Shown here: positions 34,081 through 47,000 of the stretch, piece after piece | How positions within the stretch are numbered: the first letter of the stretch is position 1 | How the letters are laid out: every line of letters starts with the position of its first letter | NCBI GenBank assembly: GCA_008933995.1 | Contig: WARS01000645.1 | Location: forward strand, 2,170,001-2,234,000 | Source: Datnioides undecimradiatus | Taxonomy: Eukaryota; Chordata; Actinopteri; Lobotiformes; Datnioididae | DNA length: 64,000 nucleotides | Direction: 5' to 3' | Made by a program: the position numbers and the translations under genes | The notes under the pieces: model-generated | Told to the model about the DNA's origin: nothing | Databases searched by the model: none | Seen by the model: only the letters and a program-made list of their open reading frames with translations

Positions 34081-35841
34081 GGAAAAATCATCTTACAGAG
34101 GATGTCTTTTTGGTACTTTTTAGGTTAAGATTTTGCAGTAAAAAACCAGAGTTGAGACTCCTGGTCGTGTTTTAGATGTGCATGAGTTGAAAGTTCCACT
34201 TTTTCAGAACTGTTTAGATGGTTTCAATTAAATCACTGTTCAAATGATGCAGTACCTCATTAAAAAACAAATATTAAAGAAAAAGTAGAAAATGAAAATA
34301 GCTTTGTGTTTCAGCATGGTGCTACACTATGCTACAACAGTGAAATGCTGCTGTAATGTCACATAGAATCAGATATCAGTCATAGGGAACATTTTACTGT
34401 TGCTACTAATGCTTTTACCTTCTCAAGTTAAGGGTCTGAGTAGTTTGACTGTCTGTTGTCTGGGTTTAAAAAAGTTAAATCTGGGTGAAAGTCTCAAGGT
34501 CTGAGGCTGAGAAGAAGCCAGATGAGATGGTTTTAGGCTTCTGTTCTCTTACAGTACTTCTTTGGAGAAGCTGCTTCTCTTTTGTAACATTGTCAAATGA
34601 GCAACAAATGCAGTTAATAATACATATTTTTAGTCTTTATTTCAGGAGACTTTCACTGTGGTATAAAAAGCATAGAGCTAGTGCCCAGTTCAACGCTACA
34701 CAGTGTTTGAATCCTGAATGTGAAGCAAAACAAGCAGCCATTACCTGCACTTTCTCTGCCCTGTTCTGATGGAAATCAGCACTGTGAACAAGTACTCTCA
34801 GCTGGAAACAGGAGACACCCACGGGACTGTATGTTTAGCCATCATGACTAACCATGCACCTGCTTGATTGCCCTCTCAGGGACAGAACACACTTTTGAGT
34901 TTTGTATTTGGCTGTTTTTTTGAATAGATGCAGTCCTTGGGATTGCAGGTTTAAAACAGTGATTCTGTTTTTACTGAGGAAAGAGTTTCCTGCCAACAGT
35001 GGGACATAAGCTGTCACAGCTAACTGTCCTCATCTGACACACTGAGCTGTCTTTCCACATAGTGACACCACTTGGCTTCAGCTCAAAAGCGCTGTCATTT
35101 GTTCACCTGTTAAAATACTCATGAGACACATGGTGGTTTTAAAATTACATTTCTTCACGTCAATCTTGCTGATTCACAGCATTGAGGTGATAGTAAAGGT
35201 TCGACTACACAGGGGGAGACATAGTCTGACACAATTTACATTAGAAACACTGGCCAAGATTATTTGGTTTCAAAGGATAATCAGGAATATGGTACATGAA
35301 TATGGGGAATATTCTTTAAAAGGTAAAAGGCATCAGCCTCTTCTAACATGACAATTGTCAGAGTGGAGCATGTCTACACTGTGTTATAACTAGGTTGTTG
35401 TGGTGAGGGGCCCCTTTCACATAACAGCAGACATGTTTTCCATTGTTATTATATTAATTTTAGCAGCTTTAATGATTAATTTGTATATTATGTAGTCTGA
35501 ACTGTTGTTACTGCTGTCCTTCCCCTGTGTTTGGGGATTTTTCAAACAATGCATTACCTGATGTAAAGATTGGTCTCAGCCTGGCAGCTTCTTGGCACCA
35601 TCATCAGATGTATCTGGACAGGACATCACCTGTAATGTCAGCACCTCCACTTACCAGGAAAGCTCCTGCAGTGGGCGGTATTAGGAAAAACTCTCATTTC
35701 CACCTTGTCAGTGAATGTAATGTTTATTTCTTTGCTGAAAAAGTTTTATTCTTGGAAAAAAAGCAAAATACCAAACAGGGAGACAAGAGAACATTGCTCG
35801 GAGACATGTTTTTATTATGTAGTGGCCCAGATAAATCACAA

Positions 35842-35884
35842 TAACTATATTATACTATATAGTTATATACTATATAACTATATT
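35842..35884. repeat. AT-rich inverted repeat
   Basis: Alternating ATAGTTATA / TATAACTAT blocks make a near palindrome of about 40 bp (for example 'atagttatatactatataac'). It could extrude a cruciform. No associated gene. Confidence 0.6.
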
Positions 35885-38393
35885 CGCAGACCACTAGACT
35901 AAAGGACTGCAGTGTTGTGGGGGAGTTGTGGGTCTCCTCTGCCATTTACACAGTTCCACATAGGTGCTCTCCCAAAATAACAACACAGGAACAGATCACA
36001 TCACATGTAACAGATGCAGGAGCAGCTGTGAATGTAAAGTGTGAAAGCACATGAAATGCTGCAACATTTTGCGAAGGGGTCAAATATAGTGTGTTACCAT
36101 AAGATGGAAAAATGTGTTTCATAGAGTGAAATATTATGATATACATTGTGCATGATTGAAGAGAAAACAATGCAATGTTTGGTGATTTATGTGTAGTCAT
36201 AGTGGCAGACACTAATACTCTATAATCCTTTGCTGGCTATATCTACAGATGAAAGCGCTGTTATTAAAGCCCCTTATGTCCCCACCCAAGACCACCTACC
36301 ATGCCACATCGTTCGCTCATACAAATAAAACTGTTCATGTCATTACTCCAACAGATTTGGATTTGGTTCATAGAGCTGAAATATGTGGAAACACTGAAGG
36401 GAAGAATTTTGTGTCTGTGGCTCTGCAGGCAGATTTATGAAAGTGAATATAGTCCACACACATAACTTTACTTCATTTACCTTAAGGCTGCACCAAATTA
36501 TATTTTTTTCAATAATAACCACATGTCAGTGTGTTGATTTGAAAGGTGTTGCTTGAAGTAAGACACAGGATCAGTGGGATTTTTTTTTTTTTTTAGCACT
36601 TTCAGTTCTTTTTTGGGGGTTTTATGGCCCACAACTTTGTTGCCTTGGTTTAGTCTCACTGCTCTCATCAGTGTTGATTTCAGCAGCAGTAGGCTGTGAT
36701 TGATACAATGATAATAGTATAGGTCAGTGTTGTATTTGGCATCTGCAAGTGGGCCAAAAAAATAATTATTTACAGTGAGACACAACAGTTAATGGGATGA
36801 TTGCAGTGCTTTATAGATGTAAAGGTTGTCAAACTATAAGCCATTTTCTCCATTCAGGCTGAAAATGGTTGAAGCTGAGCCGTGTGTGTTTGTGATGCTG
36901 GTGTGTGATGCAACATGTCCTTGTCCTCTCCTTTAACCTCACAGGGATTGTTTCTCTCCGTGCTCCTCCCCATGCAGCTCCACTCATGATATTAAGCTGC
37001 AATGAGACTTTTTCATTTGTCAGCATTTCCACTGTTTGCCTGTGGACATCAGATGTGGCCTTTAAAGCTTTGGAACTGATAAGATGTGAAAGGATAAGGT
37101 TAATCTACCTCAGTAGTTAAAGGGTTGGCCTCACTGAGACTTTATAGTAACCTGTTTACCTACAAAAACCCAGGATTACACTTGTTCTTTCACATTCACT
37201 GAGAAATTTTCTCTCTCCATAATATGTTAAATAATTAGGTAATCAAAAGACTTCAACATTGGCAATGGTTGAATGTAACAACTAACAAACTGAACATGTA
37301 GTCGAGTATGTATTTGAGGACCTTTTACTCCATTTAAATATGTTATTTTCATCCCCTGTTTACTACAACTCAACTCCACCACACATAGTGAATCCTATAC
37401 AAGGAAATCAAAATGTTATTTCAAGCTGGGGCAACGCTCCAGAAATGAGCAGAATCAAAATATCTAAATGCAAATTGGTAAGATAACAGTAAAGTTCAAC
37501 ACATTCCTGCCTTTGTGAGCATGTTAACATGATGAGGTTTGCATTTAGTTCAAGAACCACTGTATGATGATGCATGACTGAAGACTGAAGACTATTAATC
37601 ATATTTGCATGTTATCCAGCAGTGGTTTGGATTTTCTGTTTTCATGATCGCAAAATGCCCACTTTCTGCCTAGATTCATAAACTGTTTGCATTTTAATTC
37701 AATATTTCCACAGAGTGCACTGCTTTTCTTCTTCAGTGGCAAATATGTCATCCATGCATGCCTTGGCAGCACCACCTCATTAGCATAGACTCAAAATTTA
37801 CTGAGTAATAGCTTTGCCAATCCTCAGAAAAAAATTGTTAAAATAAATAAAATCATCATATGTTCAGGTCAAAGCTTCCTGTATGTGAAGACTTGCTCTG
37901 TTTCTCTTTTTAACATCATTTCAAACAAAACGCCTTTGGATTTTGAAGTTGTAATCGCCATTTTTTACTGTGTTCTGATGAAACAATCATTCGATTTATT
38001 GAAAAAGTAACAGACAAATGAAATGAGATTGAAAATAATTGTTAATTGAAGGTCTATTCTTATTGTTAAATCTTTTTACATTTATAGAGTCCTAAGCGTC
38101 CTTTTAGGTCAAAACATGTCTTGTCTGGGCTGGAGCGCTGTTTTTTTTTCCTGCTTGCTTCATTTGCATCTGAGCATGTGCAGAAGAGCTTCAGGATCAA
38201 GGTGGGTTAGGAGTTGGCGTGCAGTCCCCTACCAGGCGATCCTGTTTTAACATCCCAGTGGGCACAGATCTGCACCAGCGTGGGTTTGATTATTCTCCTT
38301 CAGCCCTGCTGATGTGGGTGGCAGCAGATCTGATGAACTGGGAAAGATGCACTTTGACTTGAACTGAAAATGGGATTATAAATTTTATAACTC

Positions 38394-38410
38394 AGTGTGT
38401 GTGTGTGTGT
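38394..38410 (+). repeat. Short (GT)n tract
   Basis: About eight GT units. Confidence 0.75.
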
Positions 38411-38661
38411 CACATGATTACTCTATAAAATAAAACCTCATCAGGCAATAATGGAAGAAGTCAGACACAAAAGTACTAATGCCACAAAAATACTCAGTAA
38501 CAGGTCCTTGAAAACTTAACTATGCCACTATAACCAGGTAAATATACTGAGAGTACTCACATTAAAAGTACAGTTAGATTTACTATTGTGGATGGTTATT
38601 TTGTATCAGACTGCAGCTAATGATTATAACAGTATAAAGTTAAAATGACATAACTAATGGC

Positions 38662-38905
38662 ATTATTGATTAGTCTGTTGATTATTTTCTCTATTAATCA
38701 ACATTCTTAAATGTAAACAATGTCATCAGATTTATTGAGAACCCAAAGTGACAGCTTCAAAATGTTTATTTTTTCCAACCTCATAGTTATTATTATCTTC
38801 ATGTTTGTGAAGCTGAAACCATTAAATATTTTGACACCAGGTGACTTAGATGATTATTAAAATAGCTGACAATTAACATTCTTTCAAACAACTGACTGTT
38901 TGACA
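38662..38905 (+). repeat. Teleost 'gggctgcaac' repeat family, copy 4
   Basis: Contains 'attgattagtctgttgatta', 'gagaacccaaagtgacagct' and 'gtgaagctgaaaccattaaa', which follow the family's order of words in forward orientation. Confidence 0.65.
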
Positions 38906-39524
38906 CAGTGGCTTAATTTAAATGTCAACAAAATGTCATATTCTATGAGCCTTCATAGGTTTTGTTTGCACAACTTTTAATTTATTAAATTGATTAAACA
39001 AATAATAACAACAAATATATTAATTTAATTTTAAGCCAGTCAGATAAATGAAAATGTAGCAGGTTTGTAAGTAGAGAGCAACATGAAATGAAAATACCCA
39101 AATCAAGCTGAACTTAAGCAGATACTTGAGTAAATGTACTTAGTTACATTCCACTACCGTCTGCAGGTCACTGCAGAGTGGACTCGGGTTAGACTTCATC
39201 ACAGTAAACTGATACTAAGCTGCCTAACAGATTAGACTGGCATCGCCTGTGTGTTTTGTGTCTTTTGATGGCATTTGTCTGTGTGAGTGTGATACATCTG
39301 TTACATGATGTCCTCAGACTGTTAAAGTGTTGCATGTTTGTGAGCCTGACCACAGCCAGACCTTGACCTAACCCTGCAACTGTAGTGTGGGGTAGTCATT
39401 GTGAATACCCCTCCCTCCTTCCCTCATGCACAACCAATCAACCAACACATCATGCATATTACAATATATGAACAGAAGTGAAAAGCAAAGTCTCTGACAG
39501 CTTAGCTCACAAACACACAAATAT

Positions 39525-39528
<4 letters not shown>

Positions 39529-39574
<46 letters not shown>
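39529..39574 (+). repeat. (CA)n microsatellite
   Basis: About 23 uninterrupted CA units, the longest dinucleotide run in the window. Confidence 0.95.
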
Positions 39575-39578
<4 letters not shown>

Positions 39579-40267
39579 GCACCACAACATCTGCTTGTGC
39601 TTTCAGGCTGAATGACAGTTTCAATAGATACACCCATCCTCTGAAGCATATCACCAGTTTACAAAAATAGAAACTTCTGCTTTTGTCCAGATTTGTGCAT
39701 GTGTGTGTGTGTGCGTAAGTGTTTGTGTGTTAACACCATAATTTGTCTGAAGCCATAGTTACAAATGCAATATTTATATAAGATTAATGGTTGCAACTGT
39801 ATCAATTCTTGAAGAATTTTATATTTTGAAAGATGAATTTATTAATTTCTGAGGAAAAGTAACACACAAAGACATAAATACAGTCTAATGAACCAAAATC
39901 TGAGATATAGACATAAAATTTCTTCATACCTTAAATTTAGGTTAAAACAAATAGCCAGTTAAGTCTGCAACAAAAAAATAAATAAACACATGTTTGGTCA
40001 GCAAATTAAAACATTTCACTGTGTTAAACTGGTTAATGTAATTTGTTTTCAAGTTTGTCTCAAAACACCACTGTCATGTCCATATGTATGTGGAGGGAGT
40101 TTTAAGTTGCTGTAAATACTGATCCTGTTTATACTCGCCCTCAAGTGATTGCTTCCTTAGGTGATTTCAATTTATTCTAAAGCTGCTGTTTTTATGAATG
40201 TTGTACGTTGTGATCTAAATTCTTAGCATGTGCCGAAAATAATCCCACTCTCCCAATTCTTCCAAAA

Positions 40268-40272
<5 letters not shown>

Positions 40273-40298
<26 letters not shown>
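40273..40298 (+). repeat. (TA)n microsatellite
   Basis: About thirteen TA units, 140 bp before the GC-rich rasgrf2 promoter begins. Confidence 0.9.
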
Positions 40299-40303
<5 letters not shown>

Positions 40304-40439
40304 CAATTACAAAATTGACATGCTGAAGGAATATGGCAACATGCACATTGTAAAACTTGAAAAATAAGAACCTGTACTTGGTAAAATTAAGGTTAGCCCA
40401 CTATAAACGCTACTATTTGTTATGTTACTGTTAAACTTT

Positions 40440-41046
40440 TGGCCCCTTCACTCGCTCCTGCGCACCTGCACCCCGAGGGCGTTTCTAGGCTCGTGCGCTC
40501 CTGTGAGGCGGGCAGACAGCATCGCGCGGCGGGGCTGCAGCGACCTGTCTCTTTAAGTTGGTGTCAAAGCCGATTACCGCTGATCTCCGTCGTGATTCTG
40601 TTTTCACCGTCTGTTCCCTGAATCTATTTTTGTTTTGTGCTGCTGACGGTACGATAAGCTTTCTCATTTTGATACGTTTTTACCGCCGGGACAGAAAAAA
40701 CGCCTCGTCGGCTCGAGCGCCTGGTAACTGCTCGCCAAAGTTTTGGTAGCATGGAAACGTCGTGAAGTGTTTTCTGTAGCTCTTCTGGGAAGGAAAGCCC
40801 ACATTAAAGCCCCAGTCTGGCGAGCTGGTGAGTGTGATGTGCGCTGCGCTGTGGACGCTCCAACTTTTTATACCATGGTAAGCCTGGATTACCTTTCCCT
40901 GCAAACGGAGATATTTACCGCTTTCTCTCCGGTACGCTTCCTCTAAAAATAACGGCAGTGCTAACCTGGCAGTGATATGATGTGATGCTCCGGGTTACTG
41001 ATTGAAGTTGGCACCAAAATAAAAACAAAAACCCGGTGAACGTAAA
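40440..41046 (+). promoter_or_regulatory. rasgrf2: rasgrf2 promoter and 5'UTR, CpG-rich
   Basis: Base composition shifts sharply at about 40440 from AT-rich to GC- and CpG-rich (for example 'gacagcatcgcgcggcgggg'), which marks a CpG-island-type promoter in this otherwise AT-rich region. No TATA box is evident. The transcription start is not fixed by sequence, and small upstream frames exist but none matches a known protein. The coding start at 41047 follows without a required intron. Confidence 0.6.
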
Positions 41047-44000
41047 ATGCAGAAGGGCGTGCGTTACAATGAGGGCCACGCTCTGTATCTGTCGGTGGTT
41101 GCGCGTAAAGAGGGCACCAAGCGCGGCTTCCTGAGCAAGAAGACCACGGAGAACAGCCGCTGGACCGAGAAGTACTTCGCCCTCTACCAGAACGTGCTCT
41201 TCTACTTCGAGAACGACCAGAGCACAAGGCCCTCCGGGATATACCTGCTGGAGGGATGCACGTGCGAGCGGGCACCGGCGCCCAAGGTCTCCGCCATCAG
41301 CAAGGAGCCCATGGAGAAACAGCAGGTGGGTCCCGCTTTACTATACCCTATACTGGGAGAGGTGGGACAAACCAGTCAGACCGGTGTTAATCAAGTTTAT
41401 GGTTTTATCCTGCATTTGATCGTTTTGTAAGTGTCCGCCATTAACTTTCCCTCTGGAGTCTAGGTTCAGTTTGTATTTTTGCCATTCTTTGTTTCACCTT
41501 TTCAAACAGTCTTAACTCCACATGCATGGCGCCATAACTGTCAGCACAAACTGACTCTCTGACTTCTTATATCAGTTTAACAGTGTAAAGTGAGTGTAAA
41601 GCTCCCAGGAGCTCAAACACAAGAAAGATTACCCAGACACAATTTTTACTTAATTACTGATAATCACTGAAAATATTATTAAAGCACAAATTATTGTTTG
41701 TTGTTTCCCTTGCAGCAGAAGAATGTAAGAAATAAAACTTTAATAGCCTGTTTACATGTAAAGGGATTTAACATGTTTTTGTGGCATTTTTGTTGAAAGC
41801 CTACAGTCTGTGCACCAAAGTAAACTACTGAAAATATGAATAATTCATAGATTGTATAAAAGTTTTAAACATAAACGAGATACTGTGAAAGCCCCACATC
41901 AGCTTGTCTGTACATGGTATACATATAAATACAGTTATATTACTATAAATAAAATATGCTCATTGTATTCACTGATGAATAGAGGAGCCATGGACCAGCT
42001 TTCTTTGGTTGGTATTCAAATTAGAGCTGAAACCACAAGTTGATTCAACCATGAGTTCTCTGGCAGGACACTGTCTGTTGTTTCAATGATTGATTAATGG
42101 CATAAATCAGTTTTTCAGATGTTGATACTAGGATGTAGTGCAGCCCTATAGTATTATGTAAAGCATTTGTTGTTTGTTTTGTCATATTGTTACTTGCGTT
42201 ATACTATAATATCTAACTGGAGGTCGCTTCCTACAGAGCTCTTTTAACCTCCTGCTAATCTGGTCCCCACAAATATATGATACTTGTGTTGATAAGGCAG
42301 AGAAGACAGTTTCCTGTTTACTTGTTTAAAGACACAGAGAAGCTTGCTCATAAAAAAGCCCACATTTTTTCTTTTTTAACACACAGATGTGCTTAAACAA
42401 AACCTCACACACACAGCTGAAGTAGGGTTGCAGCTGTTAGTTTTATTGTCAGTTAGTCCTCAGGTTATTGTCTCGATTGATCATTTGGGCTATAGACTGT
42501 CAAATAATAGTTAAAACGGCCCTTCAGAGCCCAAGGTGATGTCTTGGCATGTCTTGTTTTGTCTGACGGAGTATAACACATAAAAGTATTAAGTTTGCCA
42601 TCACAAAAATGGAACCAGTGACTGATTTCAATTCTTGCTTAACATTAACTGAAAACATGATCAAAACTCTTACCGTTTCATTTTATATCCATTAATTAAA
42701 CAACTCACCTTTCAAGCTCTAACTTAAGGTGCTTTGATCAGCATCTTATACACCTTGGATACACCTTGATCCTGGGTGCACTTACTGACAGAGAAACTTC
42801 CCTGACATACACAACTTGCTTGTTTTGCAGTAGAATATATTCTTTACACATCCCATCATTATCTGCTACCTCTCTCACGTAGCTATAACTGACTTCTTTC
42901 TAAAGGTGTAATGAGGCAGATGTCAAGAGCCTGGTGGCTATTGATAATTTGATAGTGAAGAGAACCAGCCCTTGCAAAAATATTTGTTCTGTGAAAGCTA
43001 ATGCTAATTTTAAATGACCCATATTCCTCTTTTTTGCTGCTGTAGGGCATGAAGATGTGTTTCATCCCCACAGCAGCTGGTGCAATGTAGACTGCTGTTT
43101 AAAAGCTAATTTTCTTTTGCACACTGGGTGCACAGATCCCTTTTGGATGCAGTTTATATACAAGCTGGATTATATCGGTCTGATCTCCTCATTGATACAC
43201 AGGTAATCTGTCACGCCTCATTGGACACACACTGCCTGTGACACCCTGACTCAGTCATGACTTCACAGGCTCTGTTTATACAGGCAAGAACTGCAGACAT
43301 GTTGCAGTGTGGTAACTGTGCTAACAATTAATCTGCTCACACGCTCCAGTGGGGTGAAAATCCACTGAAACGCATAAGGTGACTTGACGATTTCCACAGC
43401 TAATTGAAGCTCAGACCGTCAGTCACTCTCTACATGTTCTCAGGAGGGCTTTGGTCTCTTTCTCTCTTCCTCAATATTATTGCATAGCTCTCATGTTTTT
43501 GCATTTCTGAAGCAAACTGAGGGTCTCTATCAAAATTATTAGGAAGAAGGAGGTGTCAGAAAAAGATAAGTGTGGTCTTTAACAGTTTGTATGTTTTTTT
43601 TTCTACCCTGTCAAGCTTTCAGCACCACTTTTGTTGCCAAGCAGGTTTTCAGGAGAAATCTGCCTTCATATTCTGGTGTGTAACAGTTTTTAAATACTAA
43701 TAGAAAACAAATAGAAAAGAATATGTAAAATATATCCATTTTAACATGTAAAGAGCTGCACAGTTTTGAAATTGGGGACGGAGGGAGAGAAAATGTGCAA
43801 ATGTTCACAGTATACAGAGTATGTGCTGTAAAGATCTGTGCTAATGTAACACAGTAAGATAGATGTTAATGTAACACGCGGCTGTGAGGGGGGATGAAAG
43901 TCTTTGTCAGTGGGTGTGCTTAGCTAGCTGCAGTCTGCAAGAATCAGACCCTCTTATGAGACCTGTTACATAAAATAGAGATTGAACAGTTACATCAAAA

Positions 44001-47000
44001 AGACTGGCTATTGTGTGCACCACCGTGTGAGGTGCGGTGCACACAGTGGTTATCAAACAAGAACCTACTTGTGACAGTGAGAGCCCTGAAATATTTACTT
44101 TATTAAATTTGCAAAAGCAGTTTGAAGAGAATCTAATTTAATTGTTTCTCACCTCATCTGACTCTGACTCAGGTGACATACTTGAGGACATTTATCAAAC
44201 TCCACCAGAGATACTAACAGCCTTAAACAACTTTCAGCCTCCCACCCCAAGACCATCAGTGTCTGGAAAGATAAGAGGCTAGCTTTGAGTTAGCACAAAT
44301 AAATTTCCCCAAATTCTTAATACATGCAAATGATTTTTGTGTCTTGTTATTTTTAACTTGTAAACATCTTATCAGAAATTCAGTCAGTAAATTTCCTTCT
44401 TTCTGCTGCACATCTGTGCACATTCAGCACTCCCAGTTGAGGGCAATCACTGTGTTAAGGGCAGATTCAGTATTTGTCCATTGCCTTTGCAATGTTTCCC
44501 CACTACCAACACCTGTGTCCCTGTTCCCCGCAGAGGAACACTCACATGTCTGCTTGTCTGCACATAAAGAGTTTTTTGTCATTTTGCTTGAATGGGGAAA
44601 GTGCCTGGAGGGCAGCGTTTACTCCAAAAACCAGAAATACACAACAATATCTGTAATTTTAGGTAACAGCTTTCCTTTCTGTTGTATTTGCAAAACAAAA
44701 TTTGTATTGTTTACTTGTCCCAGTTGACTGGCCTTTAAAGTACACAGCCATCATATACTAGAGAATAGACCACTGTGTTGTATGGTAGAGATTTGCTGAA
44801 CACCTCATCTGCGCTATGATCCCTGTTGTCAAACACAAAGGTATTGGTAGCAGGATGCAGAGAAGGACGTGTCTCTGTAATCTGGCATTTACACTGACAG
44901 TTTAAAGGGTCAAAGAAATGAGTTGTGAATGATTGTGAAAAGTAACAATGTGATGATGCAGATTTGTATGCTGCTTATTTTCTTGAAACAGGTGAAGAAG
45001 CCTGTCAGTGCCGTGCAGTTGTAAGTGCAGTATATTTTCTCAGTGATAAACTTGTTAATCATTTGAACAAATAACTAATTTATTTAGACTGAATTACAGA
45101 CAAATTGAATGTACTGTTAAGCAAATGTTTAAAAAACGTTCTTTGGTTTTACAACAATGAAAGTAAAGATGTTGGACGTGTTTTAAAGCTGAACATTTTA
45201 GGGCCATTTTTAAAGCCATAATTACTGTTATTTTATGTGAACCTGATATGTACTGAAGTATAAATAATAGCTTGAAACATATCTTTGGCAGTTCTCTACC
45301 ACAGGTTCTTGTATTTATCACTAGACTTGTTGACTTATGCAGCTAAACATGCAGTAAGAATACATATTATTTATTAATTTGGATTTTTCTGGCTGATTAT
45401 TCAATTTTATCTGTCAAATGTTAGACTTCTATTATCAGAAGAGTTGCCGTTTCATGTTTTGTTGATCAGTTAGTGGATTTAAGGCCATCTAAGTTTCATC
45501 TTTTTGAATAATTTAATAGATACAGTAGTTCTTACTGTTATTTTGTTAACAAGTGTGGATTTGTCTCTAATCTAATACTTTGTTTGAAATGATTAAGAGC
45601 GAAACCAGCTGTTTCTGCTTCATGCAGACACAGTTTGATGGACTGAGGCCAGAACTTTCATCTGTTCTTCACTAACAGACACCATCTCTCTCTGTGTTTC
45701 TCCCACTCTCTCTCTCATACACAAACTAAAGCTAAAGACAGTGAAAGAGGGCAGTGTGGTTAAGCTGTGACCCATGCAGTGTTACAGCTTGGCATTAGAG
45801 CAACGGGGGGCTGTCTGCCTGCCTGCCTGCCTGCCTGCCTACCTGCCTGCCTGCCTCCACTGTAGCTACTGTTTACTCCTCACTGCTGTGAATCCTCCCT
45901 GTGATATTTAGCTGGGAAAGCAGACTGGACAGTACAGCTGAGCTGCATTCAACACCCTCAACAACAGTCAATTAATAAGACTGACAGGCGAGTCTTGATG
46001 TAAAAGTTGTCCATGTCTGGAGCCAGAAGTGTTGGTAGCTGTTCTTAATGGATGGTGAGGTGAATAGCCAGATGTCACAGAGGGAGGTGAGACAAACTAA
46101 AAGTCTAAATATGACGCACATTTTTGCACTTGTGTAAATTGTTGGCTAGTTGGTTTTTGAAAATTAAAAAACAGACATTGGGGGACACACTCAGAAAACA
46201 GATACAATCTGTGTGTAGCTGCTATATGATCAGCTGTATCATTTGTTAATATTTAATTTTATTTTGATGTCACTGCCAGCTGTGGTGCGTTTGTACTTTA
46301 AATTGCACATTGGAGGGCTGATATAAACAGGTTTTACAACTCTTATTGCTCTTATTAACAGTTTAAACTTCTAAGACGTGAATGCGTCATTTGGGACAGT
46401 TGTGCTTTTAAGTAAATGCTATTATCAGCAAATCATTTTTAGCAGCCAAAACTATCAAATGTTGAACATTTTATCTGAAAATATCATGAATTGTTTATTT
46501 ACTAAAATAGACACAGATAAAACCTGCACACTTTAGTTGGGCGCCGGTGACTTTGTCACATAGGCCTTCATGTCTGTTGATGTAGCAGGTTCTGTGTCAC
46601 AGTGAAGCTGAGATGTAGCACATCTAACATGCAGACTAAAAGTAACAAGATTCATGAGACAAACAGTCATTGTTTGATCTCCGTCTCATGAACACCTCTG
46701 TGTGATTTCCACAGTGGGCTGAATTTAAGGCAGAGGTTTTTAATGGAGCAACATTAAAGTCAGACAAAACATCAGAGAGCATCAAAGAACTCTTGTACAA
46801 TTGATAACTCAAATCATTTGATGTCCACTCTCACAGATACTCTGGCAGCTACATAAATAATTCAGTCGCCTGTATCTGTGCCCGAGTATGCTCATAATAG
46901 TCTTGTTCATTAACATGATCAGCGTATTGATCGCAATATACTTAATATGTTTCTATGTTCTTTGTTCTCGTGAGCACAAGTTCATTCTCTTAAAGTTGCT

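Larger units (their letters stand above)
28113..40440. other. Spacer between ankrd34b and rasgrf2 (divergent)
   Basis: About 12.3 kb with no coding exon I can support. It should include the ankrd34b 5' intron and promoter (near 32.5-32.8 kb) and possibly distal regulatory DNA for either gene. Repeats seen are a diverged interspersed copy at 31242-31440, a TG run at 32590, a GATA tract at 33995, an AT palindrome at 35842, the 'gggctgcaac' repeat at 38662, (CA)n at 39529 and (TA)n at 40273. Confidence 0.6.

Noticed and set aside
35527..35844. 105-codon plus-strand frame
   Set aside because: No similarity I recognise; it ends in an AT-rich palindrome and has no flanking gene structure.
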